Positions 17,264-25,845 of a stretch of 64,000 nucleotides of DNA are shown piece by piece (positions within the stretch are counted from its first letter, which is position 1; each line of letters starts with the position of its first letter). A program made the position numbers and the translations under genes. Origin of the DNA: an uncultured Vampirovibrio sp. (GTDB taxonomy: Bacteria; Cyanobacteriota; Vampirovibrionia; Gastranaerophilales; Gastranaerophilaceae); assembly GCA_910584405.1 (NCBI GenBank), contig CAJUAL010000002.1, forward strand, positions 124,001 through 188,000, read 5' to 3'. Below the pieces are notes generated by a model, which saw only the letters and a list, made by a program, of their open reading frames with translations, was not told the origin of the DNA and searched no databases.

Positions 17264-17302
17264 GTCATTCCGGACTGGATCCGGAATCTATCCATTTGAT
17301 TG
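17264..17302. repeat. Half copy of the dispersed MITE-like repeat
   Basis: GTCATTCCGG..ATCCGGAATCTATCC matches the left arm of the 96-107 bp elements at 25680, 27344 and 40996; the right arm is not present. It lies in the gcvT-gcvH gap. The rest of that gap (about 17320-17405) contains a C/G-rich remnant sharing the words AAGAGCTGA and ACAATATTTTC with 41136-41165. Confidence 0.65.
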
Positions 17303-17410
17303 GAATGAATTATATTGATTGACCCTAAATCTACCCTCAAGGGGTACCCTCCCTTGTATGGCTCATTCTTCGCCAACAATAAGAGCTGAAGTTCAGGGGG
17401 ACAATATTTT

Positions 17411-18511
17411 CTATACCCTGTTTCTTTTTTCGATGAACGGTCGTTTAACGACTTGTGCATCATGTAATTTTTCTCTTATCATAACCTGAACGGTTGCTCC
17501 CGTGCAAATTTCTTTATCATTTTTTACATAAGCAAGAGCTATGTTTTTACCGGTTGATGGCGATACGCATCCGCTTGTGATAACTCCAGTTTTTTCTCCG
17601 TTAAAGTAAACTTCGTAACCGTGACGGGCGATGTTTTTATCAAGCATTACGAGTCCGACAAGTTTTTTTGATGTTCCGTTTGCAACTTGACTCATAATTA
17701 TTTCTTTACCGTTATAATCTGCTTTTTTGTCTTTTGGAACAGACCAGGATAAACCTGCTTCAATAGGAGTTGTATTCTCATCTAAGTCGTTTCCGTAAAG
17801 GTGGAGGGCTGCTTCAAGTCTTAGGGTATCACGAGCACCTAACCCGATTGGCTTTATTCCGAATTCTTTACCCTCATCTAAAATTTTGTCCCACAAAAAT
17901 TCAGAATATTCGTTTTCAACCAAAATTTCAAAGCCGTCTTCTCCTGTGTAACCCGTACGTGAAGCTAAGAGTTTAACCCCTTCAATTATTGCGGGTTTTA
18001 TAGTGAAAGACTTTTGGTTTTCAATATTATATCCCATTTTTCTCATCAAATCTATTGCTCGAGGTCCTTGAACTGCTAACAATGAATAGTTATGTGATTG
18101 GTTATCAATTTTTACGTCCATTCCCCGTTTATTTCTTACAATCCAGTTTAAATCCTCGTCTATTCGTGATGCGTTACAAATGACCAGATATGAATTTATA
18201 CCGAGTTTGTAGATGATTAAATCATCAATCAGTCCGCCGTTTTTGTTTGGTAATTGGCAATACACGGCTTTTTCATAATCAAGTTTTGTAATATCTTGCG
18301 GTACAATTTTATTTAAAAATTCTGTAGCATCTTTTCCCGATACAAAAACTTCACCCATATGAGAAACATCAAACAATCCGACATTTTCCCGAACGGTTTT
18401 ATGTTCTTCTATAATAGATGAATATTGAACAGGCATGTGCCAGCCTGCAAAATCAACCATTCTTGCGCCTAAATTCACGTGCTTGTCGTGTAAGTATGTT
18501 TCTTTAACCAT
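17411..18511 (-). CDS. gcvT: Glycine cleavage system T protein (aminomethyltransferase)
   Basis: A 366-residue folate-dependent enzyme. It transfers the methylene group from the H-protein-bound intermediate to tetrahydrofolate, releasing ammonia. Landmarks are DFAGWHMPVQYSS near residue 19, GLFDVSHMGEV, the folate-binding RTGYTGEDGFEIL near 190, and GLGARDTLRLEAALHLYGND. First gene of the gcv operon. I see no glycine-riboswitch-like tandem structure in the 96 bases upstream; only a plausible sigma-70 promoter is visible there. Confidence 0.96.
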   Translation of the reverse strand: MVKETYLHDKHVNLGARMVDFAGWHMPVQYSSIIEEHKTVRENVGLFDVSHMGEVFVSGKDATEFLNKIVPQDITKLDYEKAVYCQLPNKNGGLIDDLIIYKLGINSYLVICNASRIDEDLNWIVRNKRGMDVKIDNQSHNYSLLAVQGPRAIDLMRKMGYNIENQKSFTIKPAIIEGVKLLASRTGYTGEDGFEILVENEYSEFLWDKILDEGKEFGIKPIGLGARDTLRLEAALHLYGNDLDENTTPIEAGLSWSVPKDKKADYNGKEIIMSQVANGTSKKLVGLVMLDKNIARHGYEVYFNGEKTGVITSGCVSPSTGKNIALAYVKNDKEICTGATVQVMIREKLHDAQVVKRPFIEKRNRV

Positions 18512-18539
18512 GATAAGTTCCCCCTCAAAAACTACTATT

Positions 18540-18569
18540 ATTGTGGCACGCGGAAGGCTGTTATGTCAA
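18540..18569 (-). promoter_or_regulatory. Probable promoter of the gcv operon
   Basis: On the minus strand, TTGACA (18569-18564), an 18-base spacer, then CACAAT (18545-18540) with TGC directly before it (extended -10). Confidence 0.45.
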
Positions 18570-18607
18570 TGGTTTATTTAGAGTTGTAAAACAGATATTT
18601 TATCAAA

Positions 18608-19279
18608 TTATTTTTTGAGGTAGTTCATATTTTGATATTTAAGAACGTAGTAGGCACAACCGTTTCCTGATCCGTTTAACTTGCAAGTTGTTTCATAGCT
18701 GCAATTAAACCAGATATATTTTGAGCAATCAGGTGCCCCAACGGGAAGGAGTGTAGAATTAGTATAAACGAAATAAAAACTGTCTTTTCCATAAACATTT
18801 GGTGGCAGTTTTCCATTTAAATCTACTATAATTAGTATTGCATCTTTTTCATTGCCGTAAGGACCTCTAAAGGTAACAGATACTCCGTTAAGAAGAATAA
18901 ACTTATAATAATTGCTTTTGGTGGCGTAACTGAAATCGTTATCACCTGCCAAATGTTTATGAGCGCTGTAAGAAAAGCATTTCTCTGATTTTTCCCTTTT
19001 ACAGTCTACTGCAATTTTAATATAAGGTCTGATTTTATCTGCAATCAGAGTTGAATCGTTGTCATTACGTTTAAACTCCCAACTTGAAGGGGCTCCGTTT
19101 TCTTCTTCTGCCATCCTAAAAGCCTGTGACAAAATTGATTGTGTTGTTCGTAATTGGGATACTGTTTTTTTAGTTTGGATTTTTGTCATCAATGTCGGTA
19201 TTGTCATTGCTGCAACAATTCCGATAATTCCAAGGGTAATTAATATCTCTGCTAAAGTAAAAGCTCTGTTCTTTTTCAT
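18608..19279 (-). CDS. Prepilin-like protein, cassette 2
   Basis: A 223-residue protein. The leader MKKNRA precedes FTLAEILITLGIIGIVAAMT, so processing would follow Ala6 rather than the usual Gly. The C-terminal domain has the family loop DLNGKLPPNVYGKDSFYFVY and a cluster of Cys (WFNCSYETTCKLNGSGNGC). It is divergent from the XRE regulator at 19367 across an 87-base gap with two copies of an inverted repeat. The start lacks a strong ribosome binding site. Inferred role is a pseudopilin-like exported protein; its assembly machinery is not in the window. Confidence 0.87.
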   Translation of the reverse strand: MKKNRAFTLAEILITLGIIGIVAAMTIPTLMTKIQTKKTVSQLRTTQSILSQAFRMAEEENGAPSSWEFKRNDNDSTLIADKIRPYIKIAVDCKREKSEKCFSYSAHKHLAGDNDFSYATKSNYYKFILLNGVSVTFRGPYGNEKDAILIIVDLNGKLPPNVYGKDSFYFVYTNSTLLPVGAPDCSKYIWFNCSYETTCKLNGSGNGCAYYVLKYQNMNYLKK

Positions 19280-19309
19280 ATTCTTATTATGGAATATTTT
19301 TAGTTTATT

Positions 19310-19334
19310 TTATACGTACGGATAGTACGTATAA
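19310..19334. promoter_or_regulatory. Operator-like inverted repeat 1 (cassette 2)
   Basis: TTATACGTAC, five bases, GTACGTATAA: ten-base perfect arms. It overlaps a TATAAT at 19330-19335 that could be the -10 box of the XRE gene. A second copy of the same ATACGTA...TACGTAT motif follows at 19346. Confidence 0.7.
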
Positions 19335-19345
19335 TTAGCCTGAAG

Positions 19346-19366
19346 ATACGTATAGACTGTACGTAT
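19346..19366. promoter_or_regulatory. Operator-like inverted repeat 2 (cassette 2)
   Basis: ATACGTA, seven bases, TACGTAT, ending on the base before the XRE start codon. Its centre is about 34 bp from that of repeat 1, roughly three helical turns, which would place two bound dimers on the same face of the DNA. Confidence 0.7.
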
Positions 19367-19579
19367 ATGCGCGATGAGTTTTATAAAAATTTAGGTAAAA
19401 ATATTAAAAATCGGCGAAAAAATTTAAACCTGACCCAGCAGGATTTGGCTGACAGATTGGATATGTCATTAAATTTCGTCGGTAAAATTGAAGTCGCGTT
19501 TTCTAAGCCTTCACTTGATACTTTGATTGAAATCGCAAAGGCTTTAGATACTACGGTGTCTGACTTAACTCGTTTTTAG
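19367..19579 (+). CDS. XRE-family transcriptional regulator, cassette 2
   Basis: A 70-residue helix-turn-helix protein. The core is NLTQQDLADRLDMSLNFVGK followed by IEVAFSKPSLDTLIEIAKAL. It has no extra domain. The ATG directly follows the second operator-like repeat, with no ribosome binding site between them, so binding there could also hide the translation start. It is divergent from the cassette 2 prepilin. Its 3' end overlaps the convergent dnaJ-like gene by 15 bases. Confidence 0.85.
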   Translation: MRDEFYKNLGKNIKNRRKNLNLTQQDLADRLDMSLNFVGKIEVAFSKPSLDTLIEIAKALDTTVSDLTRF

Positions 19580-20617
19580 TAATTGTTTGTAAAGCTCGAT
19601 TTGATCTTTTGAAAGTTTTTCAGGAAGAACAATTTTAACTTTTGCGTTTAAAAATCCGTATCCGCCTGATTTTTTAGGCAGTCCGAGATCTTTTAATCTT
19701 AAAGACTTTCCGCTTGATGTCATCGGAGGTATTTTTATACCGATATTTCCGTGAAGGGTTTTAATTTCTTTTTTACAGCCAAGAACTGCTTCCGGCGGAG
19801 TTATTTCAACTTCTTTTGTTAAATCTGAACCGTGGATTTCGTATTCTGAGTCTTTCGGGGTTATTATAAGATATAAGTCACCTTTTTGCCCGTAAGCATC
19901 TACTTTTCCTTCACCTTTAAGTCTTATTTTTTGCCCTTCTTTTACTTCTTTCGGGAGTTTAACTTTCAGGGATTTATTTTCATGGATAATTCCCGTTCCT
20001 CCGCAGGCTTGGCAGTATCCGCCGCCACCGGGGCATTGGGTGCATTTTCTCATATCGTTAAATTTAACTGTAATCGGGTCTGATGAAAACAAGTCTTTTG
20101 CGGTTACGTTTAGTGTTTTTGTAACGTCAAGGTCTTCGGATTTTGGTTGTTGAGCTCGTTTTCTGCCGGAAGTTCTGCTGTAGGCTTGTTGTCCTCCGAG
20201 ATCTCCAAAGTCAAAGCCCGAAAATCCACCGCGCGCTCCTCCTGCGGCTCCTGCGCCCATCATATCGCCAAAAAGTGAGCTGAAAAAGTCGGAAAATCCG
20301 CCCATGTCTTGTCCGTTAAAGTTAAACTGTTGATAACCCTGCCCACCGCCAAAGTTAAAGTTTTCAAATCCCGGCGGCGGGGTGTAATCTGCTCCGCCTT
20401 GCCAGTTTGCACCCAAGCTGTCATAGCGCGCACGTTTTTGTTTATCACCTAAAACTTCATAGGCTTCATTTATTTCTTTAAATTTTTCTTCTGCTTCTTT
20501 TGTTTTATTTACGTCGGGGTGATATTTTCTTGCAAGTTTTCTGTATGCCGATTTGATTTCGGCTTCGCTTGCTTCTCTTTTTATTCCCAAGGTTTCATAA
20601 TAGTCTTTGTATTTCAT
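19565..20617 (-). CDS. DnaJ-family co-chaperone with reduced zinc finger
   Basis: A 350-residue Hsp40. The J domain (residues 1-70) has the HPD motif in ARKYHPDVNK. A Gly/Phe-rich linker spans about 80-150, and the two C-terminal substrate-binding domains follow. Canonical DnaJ has four CxxCxGxG repeats; here only KCTQCPGGGGYCQACGGTG remains, giving two closely spaced Cys pairs. The protein is therefore intermediate between DnaJ and CbpA types. It would stimulate a DnaK ATPase; no dnaK or grpE is adjacent. TAGGAGAAATTT precedes the ATG. Confidence 0.9.
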   Translation of the reverse strand: MKYKDYYETLGIKREASEAEIKSAYRKLARKYHPDVNKTKEAEEKFKEINEAYEVLGDKQKRARYDSLGANWQGGADYTPPPGFENFNFGGGQGYQQFNFNGQDMGGFSDFFSSLFGDMMGAGAAGGARGGFSGFDFGDLGGQQAYSRTSGRKRAQQPKSEDLDVTKTLNVTAKDLFSSDPITVKFNDMRKCTQCPGGGGYCQACGGTGIIHENKSLKVKLPKEVKEGQKIRLKGEGKVDAYGQKGDLYLIITPKDSEYEIHGSDLTKEVEITPPEAVLGCKKEIKTLHGNIGIKIPPMTSSGKSLRLKDLGLPKKSGGYGFLNAKVKIVLPEKLSKDQIELYKQLLKTS

Positions 20618-20690
20618 AAATTTCTCCTAATTTTATCTTAATATAAAATTGAAGATTTTTTTGTATTTTTAATTATTTCTTAATTATGTT

Positions 20691-20745
20691 AAAACGGAAT
20701 TTCTAAGATTCTGAATCAAGTCCAGAATGACAGAAATTCCGTTTT
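20691..20745. terminator. Repeat-derived terminator hairpin
   Basis: AAAACGGAATTTCT (20691-20704) pairs with AGAAATTCCGTTTT (20732-20745). Inside lies AGATTCTG..CAGAATGAC (20706-20731), the right arm of the dispersed MITE-like repeat. T-runs at both ends could stop transcription on either strand, mainly that of the gene at 20780. Confidence 0.6.
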
Positions 20746-20779
20746 TATTTTTATATAATGTAAATCTGTTGTTAAAAAA

Positions 20780-21004
20780 CTATCTTAAACTTACTTTTAC
20801 AGCAGGTCCTTTTTGAGAAATTTCTACTTTGTTTTCTCTTGCTAACCAGCCTAAGCCTAAGTCTGCAAAGTTACCTTTAAGGTCTAAATCTTTTTTCATT
20901 TTAGAAAATGAAGTTGTTCCGTTTGCATTTAAGTAGTTGTAGATTTCTCCTGCTGCGAATCCGATTCTTTCTTCTTGAGAAAGCATTACTTTTTTTGTTG
21001 CCAT
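20780..21004 (-). CDS. Small winged-helix protein (DUF2582-like)
   Basis: A 74-residue protein resembling the DUF2582 winged helix-turn-helix family. IGFAAGEIYNYLNANGTTSF and SKMKKDLDL would be the first helices of the wHTH, and GLGWLARENKVEISQKG the recognition helix and wing. It has no other domain. CAAAGGAGAAAAAATC precedes the ATG, a strong ribosome binding site. It is monocistronic between a terminator hairpin and the divergent helicase gene. The target is unknown; DNA binding is inferred from fold. Confidence 0.7.
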   Translation of the reverse strand: MATKKVMLSQEERIGFAAGEIYNYLNANGTTSFSKMKKDLDLKGNFADLGLGWLARENKVEISQKGPAVKVSLR

Positions 21005-21107
21005 GATTTTTTCTCCTTTGGGATTGTTGTATGTATTACACTTTTTCGATATTCAAATCATAAGGTATTTTTGAATATTTGACAATCATTTTAAGAGTGG
21101 AGTTTTT

Positions 21108-24100
21108 ATGTTAGAATATACATTAACGGGAGTATTGAAATTGTTAATCGAAGGTAGTTTAGCGTCGGATAAAACAGAATTTTTGATTGATAAATACGCG
21201 CAGTTGTTGAATTGCGGGGTGAAATCATCTGAAATTTTAGTGCTTGTTCAAAACTCTACCTTGAAAAATACTTTTATCCAAAAAACTTTTGAAAAACTGA
21301 ATGTTGATGTTTTAGAAAAAATGCAGGTTTATTCCTTTTTCTCGCTTGTTTATAATGCGGTGTCTGATAACTGGGCGTTTTTGGAAGATCGAAACATATT
21401 TGATAATCCTGTTATTTTACCTAATCTTGCAGGGTTGGAGGTTTCTCAATTTATATTAAAAGATATATTAAACGAGGTTAAGTTTCGTGGGTACAATTCG
21501 CGCATGTCACTTCTTCATCAGATTTTCAGAAGATATTCTTTAATTATTCAAAATAATCTGACCCCTTCTGATGTTCAAAAGCGGGCGGATATTTTAAAAG
21601 AAGGTTTTTCTGATGAAGCCGATTTAGTTATAAAAAAACTTATGAAAAAAACACTTGAGCTTCGTGATTTTGATTATCTTCGCCAGTGTTCACTGTTTAA
21701 TTTTATTTATCAAAATACAGATTATTTTAAAAATATTAAATACTTAATAGTAGATGATGCGGATGAATGTACTCCTGTTTGTGTCGATTTTTTGGAATAT
21801 TTGTCAAAACAGCTTGATGATTTTTATATCGCATTTGACCCTAAAGGTTCAAGCAGGTGCGGGTATTTAAGCGCAGATAAAAATAATTTTACCAAATTGA
21901 AATCAATATTTAAAGGTGAAGTTATTTCGCTTGACGGAGAGGATGCAGATGCTGAAAAAATCTTTAATAATACCTCAAATGATGAACAAAACTTGCTGAA
22001 AAACTTCACTTACGAATCTTTTGCAAAGCGTTCTTCTATGATTGAGTCGGTTGTTAAAAGAATAAATGAACTTATAAAAAATAAAGTTTCCCCTTCTGAT
22101 ATTGCGATTATTTCACCTGTAATTGATGATATGCTAAAGTTTACTCTAAAAGAAACTTTGAGAGGAAATATCAATCTGCTTTATCTTTCAGGAAGCGAAA
22201 AACTTATTCAAAACAGGCTTGTTCAGGCAACTTTGACTATATTAAAATTAAATACCGAACTGAAAAACTTTTTGTCAGAGTTTGATATAAGAGTTATTTT
22301 ATCAGAGTTTTTACAGATTCCGTTAAAGTATTGCTCAGAGATTTTAGAAAAGTTTCAAAGTACAAAAGAACTTACGGCATATGAGTTTTTAGATGATGAT
22401 TATACATCCCGCTATAGGGAATTTTTAGCGCTTGTTGAAAGATTATCGGTATCTGAGGCTAAGATTTCTGAGCAAATTGTTGAAATTTATAATACACTGT
22501 TTGATTTTGGGATAATTAAGGTTGAAGAGCTTAAAAAGTTTAATTTCTTTATCAAGCAGATAACAGATTTTGAAAATATTTTCGGGGCGGAGTTTAATAA
22601 ACGTAAATCAGAGATAATTTTACAGATTGAAAACTCTATTATTGCAGAAAATCCTTATTCTGTGCTTGAAGTCGGACGAAACGATTTAATCATTTCAACA
22701 CCGCAAAAGATTATTGATAACCACATAAAAACAAAGTATCAAATTTGGCTTGATATATCAAATTCAGAATGGATAAAATCTGACACGGGTCCGTTATATA
22801 ATGCGTGGGTTTTCCAAAAGGATTGGTATAAGGATGAATATACGATTGAAGATAATATAAATCTTTCAAAAGATAAAAATGCAAGAGTTTTAAGGAAGTT
22901 AACACTTTGTGCGGGTGAAAAAGTCTTTTGTTATTCAAGTTTGTTTGATTCAAACGGGGTAGAAAATTATGGCGGGATTGAACCTGCGATAATTGTTTCA
23001 ACAGTTACGGAAGATGAACCCGAGCAGGGTTTTAAAATCATTCCTCGACCTGACCAGAAACCTGTTTTGGATTATATTAACGGTTATATGGGAATCTCTG
23101 CTGTTCCGGGGGCAGGGAAAACAACAATTCTTTTAGCTCTGATTATTAAACTTTTGGAACGCGGTATAAATCCTGAAAGAATTTTTGTTTTAACTTATAT
23201 GGATTCTGCTGCAAGGAATTTTAGGGAACGGATTAAAAATGTTCGTAAAAACTCATCAAAACTTCCTAATATTTCTACGATTCATGGTTTAGCACTAAGA
23301 ATTTTAAAAGAAAACGGCAACTATGAAAAACTCGGATTATCTTCTGATTTTGAGATTTGTGATGACTCGCAAAGGGGCAGGATTTTAAGAGAAATTGCTT
23401 CAAAATTGAAGGTTCCGCAAAGAACAGCCGAAGAATTTGACAGAGCCGTATCTGTTTTCAAAATCGGCGGCGGGACATTTAATTCTGAGGTTTCTGATGA
23501 GAAATTAAACAAATTTAAACTGTTTTTTGAAGCCTATCAGGAAAGCCTAAAAGAGTTTAACCTTATAGATTATGATGATATGCTGACTGGTTCGGTTAAA
23601 ATATTGAAGGAAAATCCCGACATTTTGGCGCATTATCAGGAAATTTGTGAGTATATTATTGAAGATGAGGCGCAGGATTCATCTTCCGTTCAGCAGGAAT
23701 TGATTGCGCTTTTATCTGGTAAACACAAAAATATAATCCGTTGCGGAGATGTGAACCAATCTATTACGGCAACTTTTTCAAACGCTGATGTTGAAGGTTT
23801 TAGAAGATTTATTACTGAAAATTATAATGTTTCGATGAACTGTTCTCAGCGTTGTACAAAAGATGTTTGGGAATTTGCAAACAATCTTGTTGAAAATTCT
23901 TCTCAAAATGACGATACAAAAGATGCATTTTTCAAAATGTTTATGGCACCCGTTGAGGGACGTAATCCTAAATCTGACAGAGCACAGGCTGTTGAAGGTA
24001 AGGTTTTTGACTCAGGACTTGAAGAGAAAAATTATGTTCTCAAAGTTATAAAAGAAACTTTGTCAAAAAATCCTGATTACACTGTTGGAATTTTGCTGCG

Positions 24101-25004
24101 TAATAATTATCAGGTTGCGTCTTGGCAAAGCTTGATTGAAAACAGCGGGTTGAAGGTTATTACAAGAAACCAATGTTTAGAGCAAAAATCGATATTCAAA
24201 GCAATTTATGCCGTAATGAAAATGATTTTGACACCGTTTGATAACGATGTAATCGCAACAAATTTTGAAATCCTGACGGATTTAGGGTTTTACAGGCGCG
24301 GACTTGCAGGCGAAATCAGAAAGTATGAAACCCCGTTTATTCAGGTTAATGCGGATAATATCGATAATCTTCCGTTGGAACAGTTTTACTGGGATTTAAA
24401 TTACTGGGTAAGCCTTTGTTACCTTACACCTGATGAGTTAGCGGTTAAAATCGGAATGTACTTTTTCAAAAGTGAAATCGAAAAATCTAATATTCATCTG
24501 ATTTCAACTTTGATTAAGAGAATTTGTATAAGAAATAATTCGCTTGAATATGCGTTAAACCGACTTTCTGAACTTTCTAAGAAACCTAATTTGAGCGGGT
24601 TTAAGTTCTTCTCAGAAGAAGATGAAGATGATAAATCATTTTTGGCGGGCAAAGTTCAGATTATGACTATGCACAAGTCAAAAGGGGATGAATTTAATCT
24701 GGTATTTTTACCTGAAATGAGCGAAAAAAATCTTCCGTTAACGCTTGATGGGATAAGTTTGAAGTCTTCGGATTTTATGGAATCGGTTAAAAATCTTAAC
24801 CCGAGTTATACAAAAAAATCAGAGTATGAATTGAAACAAGAAATTCTTGCCGAGAATTTGCGATTGCTTTACGTGGCAATTACCAGAGCTAAAAACAGAC
24901 TTATTTTTACGGTGTCCTCAAAAAGTAAAACCCGTTACGGTAAAGAACAGAAAAATGATCCGAGTACTATTTTTGAGCATATGATGGAGGGGGGTAATGT
25001 TTAA
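21108..25004 (+). CDS. UvrD/AddA-type helicase fused to an inactive helicase half
   Basis: A 1,298-residue protein. The C-terminal half is a full superfamily 1 helicase: AVPGAGKTT (near 665), IIEDEAQD (near 853), GDVNQSI, SQRCTKDVWEF, MTMHKSKGDEFNLVF (near 1189) and YVAITRAKNRL (near 1256). The N-terminal 630 residues follow the same order of elements but lack catalytic residues: GSLASDKT at the Walker A position, IVDDADE near 217 where DEAQD is expected, and a weak motif V-like ISTPQKI. This resembles the inactive helicase half of AddB joined to an active AddA-like motor. It overlaps the downstream nuclease gene by eight bases, so both probably act together in end resection and recombinational repair. 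Confidence 0.85.
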   Translation: MLEYTLTGVLKLLIEGSLASDKTEFLIDKYAQLLNCGVKSSEILVLVQNSTLKNTFIQKTFEKLNVDVLEKMQVYSFFSLVYNAVSDNWAFLEDRNIFDNPVILPNLAGLEVSQFILKDILNEVKFRGYNSRMSLLHQIFRRYSLIIQNNLTPSDVQKRADILKEGFSDEADLVIKKLMKKTLELRDFDYLRQCSLFNFIYQNTDYFKNIKYLIVDDADECTPVCVDFLEYLSKQLDDFYIAFDPKGSSRCGYLSADKNNFTKLKSIFKGEVISLDGEDADAEKIFNNTSNDEQNLLKNFTYESFAKRSSMIESVVKRINELIKNKVSPSDIAIISPVIDDMLKFTLKETLRGNINLLYLSGSEKLIQNRLVQATLTILKLNTELKNFLSEFDIRVILSEFLQIPLKYCSEILEKFQSTKELTAYEFLDDDYTSRYREFLALVERLSVSEAKISEQIVEIYNTLFDFGIIKVEELKKFNFFIKQITDFENIFGAEFNKRKSEIILQIENSIIAENPYSVLEVGRNDLIISTPQKIIDNHIKTKYQIWLDISNSEWIKSDTGPLYNAWVFQKDWYKDEYTIEDNINLSKDKNARVLRKLTLCAGEKVFCYSSLFDSNGVENYGGIEPAIIVSTVTEDEPEQGFKIIPRPDQKPVLDYINGYMGISAVPGAGKTTILLALIIKLLERGINPERIFVLTYMDSAARNFRERIKNVRKNSSKLPNISTIHGLALRILKENGNYEKLGLSSDFEICDDSQRGRILREIASKLKVPQRTAEEFDRAVSVFKIGGGTFNSEVSDEKLNKFKLFFEAYQESLKEFNLIDYDDMLTGSVKILKENPDILAHYQEICEYIIEDEAQDSSSVQQELIALLSGKHKNIIRCGDVNQSITATFSNADVEGFRRFITENYNVSMNCSQRCTKDVWEFANNLVENSSQNDDTKDAFFKMFMAPVEGRNPKSDRAQAVEGKVFDSGLEEKNYVLKVIKETLSKNPDYTVGILLRNNYQVASWQSLIENSGLKVITRNQCLEQKSIFKAIYAVMKMILTPFDNDVIATNFEILTDLGFYRRGLAGEIRKYETPFIQVNADNIDNLPLEQFYWDLNYWVSLCYLTPDELAVKIGMYFFKSEIEKSNIHLISTLIKRICIRNNSLEYALNRLSELSKKPNLSGFKFFSEEDEDDKSFLAGKVQIMTMHKSKGDEFNLVFLPEMSEKNLPLTLDGISLKSSDFMESVKNLNPSYTKKSEYELKQEILAENLRLLYVAITRAKNRLIFTVSSKSKTRYGKEQKNDPSTIFEHMMEGGNV

Positions 25005-25635
25005 TAATTTTTCGCCTAATATGTTAAAAACATATCAATCCTGTCCAAGGAAATATTACTATCAGTATGTTGAAAATATTCAGGTTCCGAAGTCTTCCCT
25101 GCCTTTTGAAAAAGGTAAAAAGATTCACGCACTTGCAAATTATTTCCTTCAGGGGGTAAATATATCTAGGATTGAAACCTCGTTAAATGAAAATGAGCGG
25201 CAGGCATGGGTGCGTCTGTTAAATAATAATTATTTTAAAATGGAAGCTGTGCAAAGTGAATATACTTTGTCTTGTAAACTCGGTGATTTTTGGGTCGGCG
25301 GAAGATTGGATGCCGTTGTAAAAGATGGTGAAAACTATTATATTTTAGATTATAAAACAGGTTCAATTCCTAAAAATCCTGAATATGATTTTCAAACAAT
25401 GGTTTATTTGCTTTGCCTTGACAGGGTTTTAGGTTCCTATGAGTCATTGTCTTTTGTGTATATAAATTTGAAAGAAAACAAAGATTTTATAATAAAATTT
25501 AATCCTGAACTTAAGTTAAAATATGAAGAGTTAGTTGAAGAAGCTTGTCAAAAAATAAGTTCTGATACTCTTTATAATCCGTCTGAAACAGCCTGTCAAA
25601 GATGTGAATATTCTAAGATTTGTTCAGCTATTTAA
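24997..25635 (+). CDS. PD-(D/E)XK nuclease with Fe-S cysteines (AddB-C/Cas4-like)
   Basis: A 212-residue RecB-family nuclease. Active-site residues: His44 (KKIHA), Asp105 (GGRLDAVV), Asp118 and Lys120 (ILDYKTG) and Gln133. Four cysteines, Cys16 (SCPRKYYY) and Cys200/203/209 (CQRCEYSKIC), match the 4Fe-4S clasp of AddB and Cas4 nucleases. It lacks helicase motifs. GGAGGGGGG sits just before the ATG, inside the helicase gene. Translational coupling and the complementary domains suggest it is the nuclease subunit of the upstream helicase. No cas genes or CRISPR array are present, so a Cas4 role is unlikely. Confidence 0.88.
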   Translation: MFNNFSPNMLKTYQSCPRKYYYQYVENIQVPKSSLPFEKGKKIHALANYFLQGVNISRIETSLNENERQAWVRLLNNNYFKMEAVQSEYTLSCKLGDFWVGGRLDAVVKDGENYYILDYKTGSIPKNPEYDFQTMVYLLCLDRVLGSYESLSFVYINLKENKDFIIKFNPELKLKYEELVEEACQKISSDTLYNPSETACQRCEYSKICSAI

Positions 25636-25679
25636 TTCAAAATCTAGTACTTCTATGATGTATACTTAACAATTCAGTT

Positions 25680-25775
25680 GTCATTCCGGGCTTTGACCCG
25701 GAATCTGTCAATGCTGATATATTTCATCAGGGTTTTTATTAGCATGGATAGACTCTGAATTAAATTCAGAGTGAC
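25680..25775. repeat. MITE-like repeat, complete copy (96 bp)
   Basis: The left end GTCATTCCGGG..CCCGGAATCTGTCAATG and right end CATGGATAGACTCTGAAT..ATTCAGAGTGAC form terminal inverted repeats, each folding into its own hairpin. The core GGGTTTTTATTA is shared, inverted, with the copy at 27344. It is non-coding and lies between the nuclease gene and the antiporter gene. Confidence 0.85.
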
Positions 25776-25810
25776 CTTTTTATTTTTATTTACCCTCCTC
25801 CTGTTCATGT

Positions 25811-25816
25811 TATAAT
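25811..25816 (+). promoter_or_regulatory. Extended -10 promoter of the antiporter gene
   Basis: TATAAT preceded by TGT; no clear -35. Transcription would start near 25823, leaving a 20-base leader with GGGAG before the ATG at 25846. Confidence 0.5.
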
Positions 25817-25845
25817 TAACTTTGTATAAAGGGAGAAATATAAAG

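Noticed and set aside
17236..17463. 75-codon open frame on the minus strand between gcvT and gcvH
   Set aside because: It runs through repeat remnants, overlaps the end of gcvT and the start of gcvH, and has no coding-like composition.
18512..18607. Glycine riboswitch upstream of gcvT
   Set aside because: The gap is only 96 bases and shows no tandem aptamer-like stems.
24997..25635. Cas4 with a CRISPR system
   Set aside because: No cas gene or spaced repeat array is present; the overlap with a helicase gene supports an AddB-like role.
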